Positions 1 to 8,478 of a DNA stretch of 33,930 nucleotides are shown in pieces. Position 1 is the first letter of the stretch; every line of letters starts with the position of its first letter. This DNA is from Cytophagaceae bacterium (GTDB lineage Bacteria; Bacteroidota; Bacteroidia; Cytophagales; Cytophagaceae), in assembly GCA_025054875.1 (NCBI GenBank), contig JANWYS010000016.1, positions 1 to 33,930 on the forward strand, written 5' to 3'. The position numbers and the translations under genes are program-made. The notes beneath the pieces are model-generated. The model had not been told where the DNA came from, did no database searches, and saw only the letters and a list, made by a program, of their open reading frames with translations.

Positions 1-1
1 A

Positions 2-94
2 GGCATTGCGAAGATTCTTGAAGAGTTGGGCTTGCCGGAAGGCCGAAGTAACAACCGAATAAATGCTGTGAGTATGGTAGAATCGTTTGGGTGA
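2..94 (+). CDS. C-terminal fragment of an unidentified protein (cut by window edge)
   Basis: An open frame enters from the left edge and ends at a TGA at 92-94. It encodes about 30 residues of plausible coding composition (Ile-Leu-Glu-Glu-Leu-Gly, then a stretch ending in Met-Val-Glu-Ser-Phe-Gly). No motif identifies a family. It lies on the same strand as sucA but is separated from it by 353 non-coding bases containing inverted repeats, so it is probably a separate transcription unit. That it is the 3' end of a gene is inferred only from the open frame and amino-acid composition. Confidence 0.4.
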   Translation, partial: GIAKILEELGLPEGRSNNRINAVSMVESFG

Positions 95-148
95 AGATGG
101 CCTATAATTGGATGAAATTTGTATTATCAATTTTCGAAACAAAATTGA

Positions 149-207
149 TTACCAATGATTTAGAAACCTAAAATTCAATTGCATAACAATTGAAATTTCG
201 TTGGTAA
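149..207. repeat. Nested inverted repeats (two coaxial stems)
   Basis: The outer arms TTACCAATGA (149-158) and TCGTTGGTAA (198-207) pair over 10 positions with one G-T wobble. The inner arms TTCAATTG (174-181) and CAATTGAA (187-194) are perfect complements around a 5-nt CATAA loop. No T-run follows directly, so it does not look like a standard intrinsic terminator. It could be an RNA structure or a protein-binding site about 250 bases upstream of sucA. Confidence 0.6.
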
Positions 208-252
208 AATAAGGAACAAGAAGGTACTGAAAATATCCGTTCCATTAAAACG

Positions 253-301
253 AAGGCTATGGTTTGAAGGTTTGCAAATATTAAACCATCTCCATGGCCT
301 T
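253..301. repeat. Inverted repeat in the sucA upstream region
   Basis: ATGGTTT (259-265) and AAACCAT (283-289) are perfect 7-nt complements. Flanking AAGGC (253-257) and GCCTT (297-301) can extend the structure past an internal bulge. It may be part of a leader structure or terminator of the preceding gene; no clear T-run follows. Confidence 0.45.
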
Positions 302-407
302 TAAGCCTCCAAACCTAACCTCAACTGAAAAATCCGGGTTTATGTTTCTGATTAACTGCAATATTTGAAAATTCGAATATTTAATTATTTATTGTTATTA
401 AAAATTG

Positions 408-415
408 TAATTTTG
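408..415 (+). promoter_or_regulatory. Candidate -7 box of a Bacteroidota promoter for sucA
   Basis: TAATTTTG matches the TAnnTTTG box used by the primary sigma factor of Bacteroidota and sits 32 bases before the sucA ATG. The only nearby TTG (392-394) is just 13 bases upstream, shorter than the usual 17-23, so the -33 element is not well supported. Confidence 0.3.
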
Positions 416-447
416 TTTTTTCACATTTAAAATACTAAAATTCTCAG

Positions 448-3234
448 ATGGACAAATTTTCATACATCTCCAATGCGGATGTTTCATCCATAGATGCCCT
501 GTATCAATCATATAAGCAAAATCGTGAATCAGTAGATTACAGTTGGCAAAAATTTTTCGAAGGATTTGAATTTTATGAGAAAAATTCAGGCGCGGCAAAT
601 GGAAACGGCAAAGCTGTATCTACAGATACTTCTCATGAGTTGACTCCATTAAGCGAAAAGCTAAAAAAGGAGATACAGGTGCGTTACCTGATCATGGCAT
701 ACAGAAGCCGTGCTCACTTGCGTTCCAATACAAATCCGGTGCGCAAGAGAAAGGATCGTAAACCTATATTAGACCTGCATCATTTCGGATTAGGAGAAGA
801 AGACCTGAAAACCGTGTTCTATGCCGGCGAAGAAATTGGTATAGGACCTGCAACGCTCGAAAAAATATTGGAAGCACTCAAACACATTTATGAAGGCACA
901 ATAGGTTTCGAATATATGTACATACGCGATCCGGAGCGCCTGCTGTGGTTTCGCAACAAAATAGAAAAGGAATACCTTTCTTTCAGCCTTACTTCGGAAG
1001 AGAAGAAAAGAATACTTCTCAAACTCAATGAAGCTGTAGTTTTTGAAAACTTTTTGCATACCAAATATGTGGGTCAGAAGCGTTTCTCTCTTGAAGGTGG
1101 CGAAACGACCATACCTGCTTTAGATACCATAATTAACAAAGCAGCTGAGTTAGGTGTAGAAGAAGTAATGATTGGTATGGCTCATAGAGGACGTCTGAAT
1201 GTATTGGCCAACATTATGAAAAAAACCTATGAGCAAATATTTACTGAGTTTGAAGGAACTGCCATTCCGGACCTTACGATGGGAGATGGTGATGTTAAGT
1301 ATCACATGGGCTACTCCAGCGAGGTAACCACACTCTCGGGACGTAAAATAAATTTAAAACTCGCTCCCAATCCTTCTCATTTGGAAGCAGTAGATCCTGT
1401 CGTGCAAGGATTTGTGAGGGCGCAAATAGACAGAGAATTTAAAGATTCTGCCAAAATATTGCCCGTACTCATCCACGGAGATGCAGCTATTGCCGGACAA
1501 GGCATAGTCTACGAAGTTACACAAATGTCTAAACTCGCAGGCTATACCACCGGAGGCACTATACACTTCGTCATAAATAATCAGGTGGGCTTCACAACTG
1601 ATTTTGAAGATGCACGTTCCAGTATATACTGTACCGATGTAGCTAAAACGGTTGATTGTCCTGTGCTTCATGTAAACGGCGATGATCCGGAAGCCGTTGT
1701 GTTTTGCGCTCGCTTGGCCGTAGAGTTCCGTCAAAGATTTCAACGCGACATATACATAGACATGGTCTGCTACAGGCGGCATGGCCACAATGAAAGCGAC
1801 GAACCTAAATTTACTCAACCCGCTCTGTACAACATCATTGCAAGACATCCTAATCCAAGAGAAATTTACCTGAAAAAACTTGTAGAAAGGGGAGAAGTTG
1901 ATGCCGAGATAGCCAAACAAATGGACAAAGAGTTTCGGGATCTGCTTCAAGACAGGTTAAATCAAGTAAAAGAGCAGCCCCTGCCATATACCCATCAAAA
2001 AATGGAGAAGGAGTGGATGCTCATGCGAAAGTCAAAACCTGAAGATTTCGACAAATCGCCGGAAACAGGTATCAGCGAAGAATACGTTTCCCTGATAGCA
2101 AAAGCCCTCACCACTATCCCTGAAAATTTCAAACCCATCAAACAGATAGAAACTCTGCTCAAGGAGCGGAAAAAAATGTTCTACGAAACTAAGGTGCTCA
2201 ACTGGGCAAGTGCAGAGTTGCTGGCTTATGGTTCGGTATTATTAGACAAAAAAATAGTACGCTTATCCGGACAAGATGTGCAGCGCGGCACCTTCTCGCA
2301 TCGGCACGCCGTGCTGAAAGATGCCGAAACGAATGAAGCCTACAACAGTCTGAATTATATATCTCCCGGAAACCAACGCAGTTTTCGCATATTCAATTCT
2401 TTGCTTTCTGAATATGGAGTGCTCGGATTTGAATTCGGATATGCTATGGCAAACCCTAATGCTCTCGTCATATGGGAAGCACAGTTTGGCGATTTTGCCA
2501 ATGGCGCTCAGGTAGCCATAGATCAATTTGTAGTCAGCACAGAAACGAAATGGCAGCGTCAAAACGGCCTTGTGATGCTGCTGCCACATGGTTACGAAGG
2601 CCAAGGGCCTGAACACTCCAGCGCTCGCCTAGAACGTTTCCTCGAACTCAGTGCAGATTACAACATATGTGTAGTCAACATCACTACCCCTTCCAACTTC
2701 TTTCACGCTCTGCGCAGACAATTGGCATGGCCATTCCGGAAACCTCTGATAGTGATGTCTCCTAAATCTTTATTAAGACATCCTCTCGTGCAATCTCCCA
2801 TCAGTGAATTTACCTCCGGCTGTTTCAGAGAAATAATAGATGATGATTTCGTAGACCCCAAAGAAGTAAAAAAACTCCTGCTCTGCACAGGTAAAATTTA
2901 TTACGACTTATTAGAAGAACAGCAAAAATCTAATCGCAGAGATGTGGCTATAGTACGCCTTGAACAACTTTATCCCTTCCCGCAAAAACAACTCATTAAA
3001 ATTTTAGAGAAATATGAAGGTGCGCTCGTGCGTTGGGTGCAGGAAGAACCTTTCAATATGGGCGCATGGGGGTTCATACTAAAACGCATGTATCAACTCG
3101 GCTACGACTTACAAGTAATAGCACGCGACGAAGCCGCATCGCCTGCCGTAGGATATTATAAAGCTCATGTCGAATCTCAAAAAGAATTAGTAAAACATGC
3201 TTTCAAAGACAAATACGATATAGTACTTTGGTAA
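448..3234 (+). CDS. sucA: 2-oxoglutarate dehydrogenase E1 component
   Basis: Thiamine-diphosphate-dependent decarboxylase of the TCA-cycle 2-oxoglutarate dehydrogenase complex; it decarboxylates 2-oxoglutarate and passes the succinyl group to the lipoyl arms of E2. The 928-residue length is normal for the family. It has the short N-terminal E2-binding segment, then GMAHRGRLNVLAN near residue 244, HGDAAIAGQG near 344 with the NNQVGFTT stretch after it, HGHNESDEP near 445, and the C-terminal SGQDVQRGTFSHRHAV near 607. These are the cofactor and active-site signatures of SucA/OdhA rather than pyruvate dehydrogenase E1. The start is preceded by A+T-rich sequence without a Shine-Dalgarno, as is usual in this phylum. 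It heads a cluster with sucB 21 bases downstream, an exported protein and lpdA. Confidence 0.98.
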   Translation: MDKFSYISNADVSSIDALYQSYKQNRESVDYSWQKFFEGFEFYEKNSGAANGNGKAVSTDTSHELTPLSEKLKKEIQVRYLIMAYRSRAHLRSNTNPVRKRKDRKPILDLHHFGLGEEDLKTVFYAGEEIGIGPATLEKILEALKHIYEGTIGFEYMYIRDPERLLWFRNKIEKEYLSFSLTSEEKKRILLKLNEAVVFENFLHTKYVGQKRFSLEGGETTIPALDTIINKAAELGVEEVMIGMAHRGRLNVLANIMKKTYEQIFTEFEGTAIPDLTMGDGDVKYHMGYSSEVTTLSGRKINLKLAPNPSHLEAVDPVVQGFVRAQIDREFKDSAKILPVLIHGDAAIAGQGIVYEVTQMSKLAGYTTGGTIHFVINNQVGFTTDFEDARSSIYCTDVAKTVDCPVLHVNGDDPEAVVFCARLAVEFRQRFQRDIYIDMVCYRRHGHNESDEPKFTQPALYNIIARHPNPREIYLKKLVERGEVDAEIAKQMDKEFRDLLQDRLNQVKEQPLPYTHQKMEKEWMLMRKSKPEDFDKSPETGISEEYVSLIAKALTTIPENFKPIKQIETLLKERKKMFYETKVLNWASAELLAYGSVLLDKKIVRLSGQDVQRGTFSHRHAVLKDAETNEAYNSLNYISPGNQRSFRIFNSLLSEYGVLGFEFGYAMANPNALVIWEAQFGDFANGAQVAIDQFVVSTETKWQRQNGLVMLLPHGYEGQGPEHSSARLERFLELSADYNICVVNITTPSNFFHALRRQLAWPFRKPLIVMSPKSLLRHPLVQSPISEFTSGCFREIIDDDFVDPKEVKKLLLCTGKIYYDLLEEQQKSNRRDVAIVRLEQLYPFPQKQLIKILEKYEGALVRWVQEEPFNMGAWGFILKRMYQLGYDLQVIARDEAASPAVGYYKAHVESQKELVKHAFKDKYDIVLW

Positions 3235-3255
3235 AGCATTTAAACATCATTAAGT

Positions 3256-4752
3256 ATGAACCAACCTATACGCATACCAGCCGTTGGCGAATCCATAAGT
3301 GAAGTAACCATAGGCAAGTGGAATAAAAAAGATGGCGACTTGGTGCAGGCCGAAGAACTGCTTTGTGAATTGGAGTCCGATAAAGCCACTTTTGAAATTC
3401 GCGCCGAAAAATCCGGCATCCTTCATATAAAGGCTAAAGAAGGAGATGTACTTCCAATAGGAGCAATTGTATGTGAAATAGAAACCAACAATTCATCAAC
3501 AAATACAAAAACACACACCATGCACGACATTACAACCAACGAACAAAAAACATCTTCATCCGCTCAAATTATTGAAGTCAAGGTTCCTGCCGTGGGCGAA
3601 TCCATAAGTGAAGTAACCGTAGGAAACTGGAACAAAAAAGATGGCGACCTGGTACAGGCCGAAGAGTTGCTTTGCGAGCTCGAATCTGACAAAGCTACTT
3701 TTGAACTGAGAGCCGACACAGCCGGCACACTACAGATATTGGCAAAAACAGGCGATGTATTACCCATTGGAGCTACAATTTGTAAAATACAGGCAGGTGC
3801 AAACCCGCTGACCAAAACTGAAAATATACTGCCGCAACAAAATGAGACGCAACTAAAGGAATCTGTTAAAAATTATCCATCACCATCGGCACAAAAAATC
3901 TTGAATGAAAAAGGTATAGATAGCAACGATGTAAGTGGCACAGGCAAAGATGGTCGAATCACCAAAGAAGATGCGCTGAAAGCTGAAAAGAAACAAGAGA
4001 CCCAAACCCAGGTTTCACATACATTGCAACCTCAGTCAAACATTTCTTCTGAAAGAAGTGAAAGCAGACAAAGAATGAGTAGCCTGCGCAAAACCGTGTC
4101 ACGACGGTTGGTTGCTGTGAAAAATGAAACAGCCATGCTCACCACGTTTAATGAGGTAGACATGAAACCCATTATGGATTTGCGCGCCAAATACAAAGAC
4201 TCATTCAAAGAAAAATTTGATGTAGGCCTTGGCTATATGTCGTTTTTTACAAAAGCTTGTTGCCAGGCTCTGCTCGAATTTCCCGCAGTAAATGCTTATA
4301 TTGATGGTGACGATATAGTGTATCACAATTATTGCGATATATCCATAGCTGTATCTGCACCGAAAGGGCTCATGGTGCCCGTGATACGTAACGCTGAAAA
4401 AATGAGTTTCCATGAAATCGAAAAAGAAATTGTTCGCCTGGCTTCTCGCGCCCGAGAAAACAAACTTTCTATAGAAGAAATGCAGGGAGGTACATTTACC
4501 ATCACAAACGGAGGGGTTTTCGGTTCTATGTTATCCACTCCCATCATAAACGCCCCGCAATCTGCCATACTTGGCATGCATAACATCGTAGAGAGACCTG
4601 TAGTGCAGGCAGGACAAATCGTAATAAGGCCTATCATGTATGTTGCGCTTTCTTATGACCATAGAATAATAGACGGCCGCGAGTCGGTAGGCTTTCTGGT
4701 AAGAGTAAAGCAACTACTTGAAGACCCCGCCAGGCTATTGCTGGGAGTATGA
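3256..4752 (+). CDS. sucB: Dihydrolipoyl succinyltransferase (E2) with two tandem lipoyl domains
   Basis: Core of the 2-oxoglutarate dehydrogenase complex, transferring succinyl from the lipoyl arm to CoA. The order is lipoyl domain 1 (about residues 2-76, attachment Lys43 in ESDKAT), a Thr/Ser/Asn-rich linker, lipoyl domain 2 (about 105-178, Lys146), a second linker, a peripheral-subunit-binding domain (about 205-240, SPSAQKIL...[14 protein letters not shown]), and a catalytic domain ending in [17 protein letters not shown] with the active-site His and Asp. SucB/OdhB proteins usually carry one lipoyl domain and are about 400-420 residues; this one is 498 because of the duplication. Position directly after sucA supports succinyl rather than acetyl transfer. 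The stop is one base before the next gene's ATG. Confidence 0.97.
   Translation: MNQPIRIPAVGESISEVTIGKWNKKDGDLVQAEELLCELESDKATFEIRAEKSGILHIKAKEGDVLPIGAIVCEIETNNSSTNTKTHTMHDITTNEQKTSSSAQIIEVKVPAVGESISEVTVGNWNKKDGDLVQAEELLCELESDKATFELRADTAGTLQILAKTGDVLPIGATICKIQAGANPLTKTENILPQQNETQLKESVKNYPSPSAQKILNEKGIDSNDVSGTGKDGRITKEDALKAEKKQETQTQVSHTLQPQSNISSERSESRQRMSSLRKTVSRRLVAVKNETAMLTTFNEVDMKPIMDLRAKYKDSFKEKFDVGLGYMSFFTKACCQALLEFPAVNAYIDGDDIVYHNYCDISIAVSAPKGLMVPVIRNAEKMSFHEIEKEIVRLASRARENKLSIEEMQGGTFTITNGGVFGSMLSTPIINAPQSAILGMHNIVERPVVQAGQIVIRPIMYVALSYDHRIIDGRESVGFLVRVKQLLEDPARLLLGV
3280..3700 (+). repeat. Intragenic direct repeat encoding the two lipoyl domains
   Basis: Two copies of the lipoyl coding segment start around 3280 and 3589, offset by 309 bases (103 codons). 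By hand I count about 17 differences over the best 114 bases, nearly all synonymous, with a perfect run of 24 bases at the start of each copy. Over about 39 residues the proteins differ at only two positions. The pattern suggests duplication followed by purifying selection or gene conversion. Confidence 0.85.
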
Positions 4753-4753
4753 T

Positions 4754-5818
4754 ATGGTGTGGAGAGAAATAATTAATACTTTCAGCGCATACTCCTTCTT
4801 GAGGATAGTGTTGTTTACCCTTTCATTAAGCAGCAAGTTTGCCCACGCTCAGTTTTTTGACATATCTGCTCGCGACGTTGAAAAAATGAAAGGCCGAAAG
4901 CTGCTCGTAGTGCTGCAGGAAGAAAACCCTCGCTTGTTGAAGCAACTACGTAACCATACGGTAAAGTTGGAAAAATATAAACACTACATAAAACTCACTA
5001 ATGAATTACTTACTAAACTTATACCCAAATATTGGTCTGCGAGTGAGTACGTGTTTAAACCCTACACCGAGTGCATAACATTGGCAGAGTTTTCAAAAGA
5101 TTATTTTACTTTAGATTTTGTATCCCTACGAGACAATGAAAATACCGAACTCTACCGCCTGCCTCTAGATACCAACTCTTTTCTTCAAAATCGGGAACAT
5201 CTTATACAAACACGTGAATTCGGTACATTCGAGATAAGGCTTCTTGAACGCTTTTCAACATATGTCACTTTTACATGGTACACACCTGCATCGCTTCCCA
5301 ATGAATATGATTTCACCATTGCCATCCTTCAAATAAATAACCTCCTCAAAGAAAAATTCAACGGCATAAAAACCAATGAATATGAAGCCCACATACGTGA
5401 GCGCAATAAGAAGCTGTTTGCAAAAGTGCTGCTCGCCGATTCTTCACAAATGGTCAGGCAATTCAGATCCTTTAAATATACTGATAGCCTGTACGCAGCT
5501 CGCCATAAGATTGGCAGTATTCAGGATATGAAAACTGCCCTTTTAAACAAAGACTCTGCAACAGCCATACTTGTTGTGATTCCCTACAAAGATATTTTAG
5601 GCAGAGGCACATCTTATGCCGGCACCACCGGAGGAGGAATGAATGAATACGAAAAAACTTTTTATTTCATGCAAATCATCATGGATGTTCACACCGGAGA
5701 ACTCCTATACTTTGACTCATCGGAAGAGCAAAGAATATTACCCAGAGATTGGAAAAGATTTTTAAGATATTCAGATGAAAATAAATTTTTGATACCTTTA
5801 TCCAACACAAAAAAATAA
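4754..5818 (+). CDS. Unrecognised exported protein within the sucAB-lpdA cluster
   Basis: I do not recognise this family. The chosen ATG, one base after the sucB stop, gives 354 residues beginning with a signal-peptide-like segment: charged start, hydrophobic core SFLRIVLFTLSLSS, then an AHA-Q site that fits signal peptidase I. A longer frame starting at 4718 would overlap sucB and put 12 residues before the signal, so it is less likely. The mature part is mixed alpha/beta in appearance, rich in Lys, Glu, Tyr and Phe, with no further membrane segment and no cysteine cluster; a Gly-rich stretch (AGTTGGG) lies near residue 297. It ends 5 bases before lpdA, so it is almost certainly co-transcribed with the complex. 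A periplasmic or surface location makes a direct catalytic role in the dehydrogenase complex unlikely. Confidence 0.8.
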   Translation: MVWREIINTFSAYSFLRIVLFTLSLSSKFAHAQFFDISARDVEKMKGRKLLVVLQEENPRLLKQLRNHTVKLEKYKHYIKLTNELLTKLIPKYWSASEYVFKPYTECITLAEFSKDYFTLDFVSLRDNENTELYRLPLDTNSFLQNREHLIQTREFGTFEIRLLERFSTYVTFTWYTPASLPNEYDFTIAILQINNLLKEKFNGIKTNEYEAHIRERNKKLFAKVLLADSSQMVRQFRSFKYTDSLYAARHKIGSIQDMKTALLNKDSATAILVVIPYKDILGRGTSYAGTTGGGMNEYEKTFYFMQIIMDVHTGELLYFDSSEEQRILPRDWKRFLRYSDENKFLIPLSNTKK

Positions 5819-5823
5819 TATAA

Positions 5824-7230
5824 ATGAATATGCAATACGATGTAACCGTTATAGGTTCCGGCCCCGGCGGATATGTAGCTGCCATACGGTGCGCACAACT
5901 GGGTATGAAAACAGCCATCATTGAAAAATATCCCGTGCTTGGCGGCACTTGCCTTAATGTAGGCTGTATTCCCTCCAAAGCTCTGCTCGACTCCTCCGAA
6001 CATTATTACAATGCTGTGCACAATTTTAAGACTCATGGCATTGAAATTAAAGAGATAAAGGCAAATCTTAGCCAAATGATAGAACGTAAGCGCGATGTAG
6101 TGAGCAAAACCTGCGAGGGGCTCGCCTATCTGATGAAAAAAAATAAAATAAATGTTTATCATGGTGTGGGTTCGTTTGTAAACAAGAACACCATAAAAAT
6201 CACTGCTCAGAACAATTCCTCAACCGAAATAACTTCTAAAAATGTGATTATCGCTACCGGTTCAAAGCCATCAACTCTCCCATCAGTACCCATTGACAAA
6301 CAACGTATCATCACCTCTACAGAAGCGCTCGAATTGAAAGAAATACCCAAACATATGATAGTAATCGGTGGCGGTGTAATAGGTATGGAACTGGGTTCCG
6401 TATATGCAAGGTTGGGCACCAAAATAACGGTCATCGAATACATGGATTCTATAATCCCCACCATGGATAAATCTTTGGGGAAAGAATTACAAAAGGTATT
6501 ATCCAGATTAGGATTTGAATTTAACTTTAATCACAAAGTGACCGGCGCTACTGTAAAAGCCAATGAGGTTACCGTAACGGCTGAAGACAGCCATGGAAAC
6601 AAAAAAGAATTTCGCGCAGACTATTGTCTGGTGAGCACAGGTCGCAAGCCTTACACAGAAGGGCTGGGTCTGGAGAATGCAGGAGTGAAACTCGATGAGC
6701 GCGGCAGAGTGGAGGTAGACCATCATTTGCAAACCAACGTACCCGGTATATACGCCATAGGAGATGTAGTAAGAGGCCCAATGCTGGCTCACAAAGCCGA
6801 AGAAGAAGGTATATTGGTCGCCGAACAACTTGCCGGGCAAAAGCCACACATCAACTACCTGCTTATACCCGGAGTAGTATACACATGGCCGGAAGTAGCA
6901 TCTGTAGGATATACGGAAGAACAACTCAAAGAAAAAGGCCACGCTTACAAATCCGGTTCTTTTCCCTTCAAAGCACTGGGACGTGCACGCGCCAGCATGG
7001 ATTTAGACGGATTTGTAAAAGTACTTGCCGATAAACACACCGATGAGATACTCGGTGTACACATCATAGGGCCGCGTGCTGCAGATGTGATAGCAGAAGC
7101 TGTAATAGCCATGGAGTTCAGAGCTGCTGCAGAAGATATAGCACGCTCAAGCCATGCACATCCCACATTTACAGAGGCCTTTAAAGAAGCTTGCCTCGCA
7201 GCTACTGAAAACAGAGCTATACACATATAA
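5824..7230 (+). CDS. lpdA: Dihydrolipoyl dehydrogenase (E3)
   Basis: FAD- and NAD-dependent flavoprotein that reoxidises dihydrolipoyl arms of 2-oxoacid dehydrogenase complexes. At 468 residues it has normal length. It shows an N-terminal FAD motif GSGPGG (residues 11-16), the redox-active disulfide GGTCLNVGCIPS (Cys43 and Cys48), the NAD-binding motif IGGGVIGMELGSVYARLG, the second FAD motif YAIGDV, and the C-terminal catalytic HPTFTE (His446, Glu451) contributed across the dimer. Placement after sucA and sucB points to service in 2-oxoglutarate dehydrogenase, although E3 is often shared with other complexes. A glycosyltransferase gene starts 6 bases downstream. Confidence 0.98.
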   Translation: MNMQYDVTVIGSGPGGYVAAIRCAQLGMKTAIIEKYPVLGGTCLNVGCIPSKALLDSSEHYYNAVHNFKTHGIEIKEIKANLSQMIERKRDVVSKTCEGLAYLMKKNKINVYHGVGSFVNKNTIKITAQNNSSTEITSKNVIIATGSKPSTLPSVPIDKQRIITSTEALELKEIPKHMIVIGGGVIGMELGSVYARLGTKITVIEYMDSIIPTMDKSLGKELQKVLSRLGFEFNFNHKVTGATVKANEVTVTAEDSHGNKKEFRADYCLVSTGRKPYTEGLGLENAGVKLDERGRVEVDHHLQTNVPGIYAIGDVVRGPMLAHKAEEEGILVAEQLAGQKPHINYLLIPGVVYTWPEVASVGYTEEQLKEKGHAYKSGSFPFKALGRARASMDLDGFVKVLADKHTDEILGVHIIGPRAADVIAEAVIAMEFRAAAEDIARSSHAHPTFTEAFKEACLAATENRAIHI

Positions 7231-7236
7231 TATGTT

Positions 7237-8478
7237 ATGAACAAAAATGTGCTATATATATCTTACGATGGCATGACAGACCAGTTAGGCCAGTCGCAGG
7301 TTATTCCCTATTTGCAAGGACTTACAAAATACGGTTATACGTTTTCTATCATAAGTTGTGAAAAAAAAGATAGGTATGAAAAAGATAAGGACCTCATAAG
7401 CGACATCTTAAAACAATCAAGAATAGATTGGTACCCATTACCTTATCATAATTTTCCGCCTGTGTTATCTACTGTTTATGATGCCTTTAAAATTTGGGTG
7501 ACCGCTGAAAAATTACATAAACAAAAAAAATTTTCACTCATTCATTGCCGTAGTTATATCAGTTCATTGACGGGGCTTGCCATGAAAAAAAAATATGGCG
7601 TGCCCTTTCTTTTTGACATGAGAGGATTCTGGGCAGATGAACGTGTGGAAGGCGGATTGTGGAATCTTAAAAATCCTCTATATAAGTGGGTATATGATTT
7701 TTTTAAAAAAAAAGAAAAACAATTCCTCGAACACGCCGATTATACCATAAGCCTCACACAAAAAGGGAAAGAAGAGATACACACATGGAAGCATATAAAC
7801 AAGCAGCCTGTTCCGATAGAAGTGATTCCATGTTGTGTGGATTTGGAATTGTTTAATATCCATAATGTAAAGGAAGAAGATAAAAAGAACATATCCACGC
7901 AGTTAAGGCTAAGTCACAAAGATTTTGTCATCACATATCTTGGCTCCATTGGCACATGGTACATGTTGGATGAAATGCTACATTTTTTTAAACAACTTAC
8001 ATCTAAAATAACTGATGCGAAATTTCTATTTATAACCAATGAAGAACAACAACTCATCAGGCAAGCTGCTCACAAAATTGGTATTCCCGACGAACAAATA
8101 ATCATACATAAGGCTTCAAGAAAAGAAGTTCCTGTATTGCTTTCATTGGGTAAATACTCAATGTTTTTTATCAAACCAGTATATTCTAAAATGAGCTCAT
8201 CCCCCACCAAGCAGGGCGAAATCATGGCTATGGGTATACCTATGATAGTGAACGATAACATAGGAGATACAACTGAAATCATTCGCACATATAATGCAGG
8301 TTTTGTTTTAGAGAATTTTTCAACAGACACAATAAATGAAATAGTGGAACAAATAGCCATGAGAAAACCCATAAATCATACACAAATCAGAGAGGGAGCT
8401 AAAAAGATTTATTCCCTTGCTGGAGGGGTTGAAAAGTATGCTGGAGTATATCAACTCATAGGGAAAAATAATGACTGA
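7237..8478 (+). CDS. Glycosyltransferase, GT4-like (GT-B fold)
   Basis: A 413-residue protein with a GT-B pattern: the N-terminal half begins with a beta strand (NVLYISYDGMTDQLGQSQVIPYL) typical of GT4 enzymes acting in envelope polysaccharide assembly. The C-terminal half holds a Rossmann-type segment (ITYLGSIGTWYMLDEML) and the nucleotide-sugar-binding region SSSPTKQGEIMAMGIPMI, with Glu and Gly in the usual place. No membrane segment or signal peptide is visible, so it is expected at the cytoplasmic face. The start lies 6 bases after lpdA and the end overlaps the next glycosyltransferase by 8 bases, implying co-expression. Donor and acceptor sugars cannot be told from sequence. Confidence 0.9.
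   Translation: MNKNVLYISYDGMTDQLGQSQVIPYLQGLTKYGYTFSIISCEKKDRYEKDKDLISDILKQSRIDWYPLPYHNFPPVLSTVYDAFKIWVTAEKLHKQKKFSLIHCRSYISSLTGLAMKKKYGVPFLFDMRGFWADERVEGGLWNLKNPLYKWVYDFFKKKEKQFLEHADYTISLTQKGKEEIHTWKHINKQPVPIEVIPCCVDLELFNIHNVKEEDKKNISTQLRLSHKDFVITYLGSIGTWYMLDEMLHFFKQLTSKITDAKFLFITNEEQQLIRQAAHKIGIPDEQIIIHKASRKEVPVLLSLGKYSMFFIKPVYSKMSSSPTKQGEIMAMGIPMIVNDNIGDTTEIIRTYNAGFVLENFSTDTINEIVEQIAMRKPINHTQIREGAKKIYSLAGGVEKYAGVYQLIGKNND

Larger units (their letters stand above)
95..447. other. Non-coding, A+T-rich leader region upstream of sucA with inverted repeats
   Basis: No convincing coding frame lies in these 353 bases. They hold two nested inverted repeats (149-207), a further inverted repeat (253-301) and, near the gene, a TAnnTTTG-like promoter box at 408-415. 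The region probably carries the sucA promoter and possibly regulatory structure or the end of the preceding transcript. Confidence 0.6.

Noticed and set aside
1354-1950. 198-codon minus-strand frame inside sucA
   Set aside because: Entirely inside a clear sucA coding region; antisense shadow with no motif.
3280-3700. CRISPR-like or tandem satellite repeat
   Set aside because: Only two copies, in frame within a lipoyl domain protein; explained by domain duplication.
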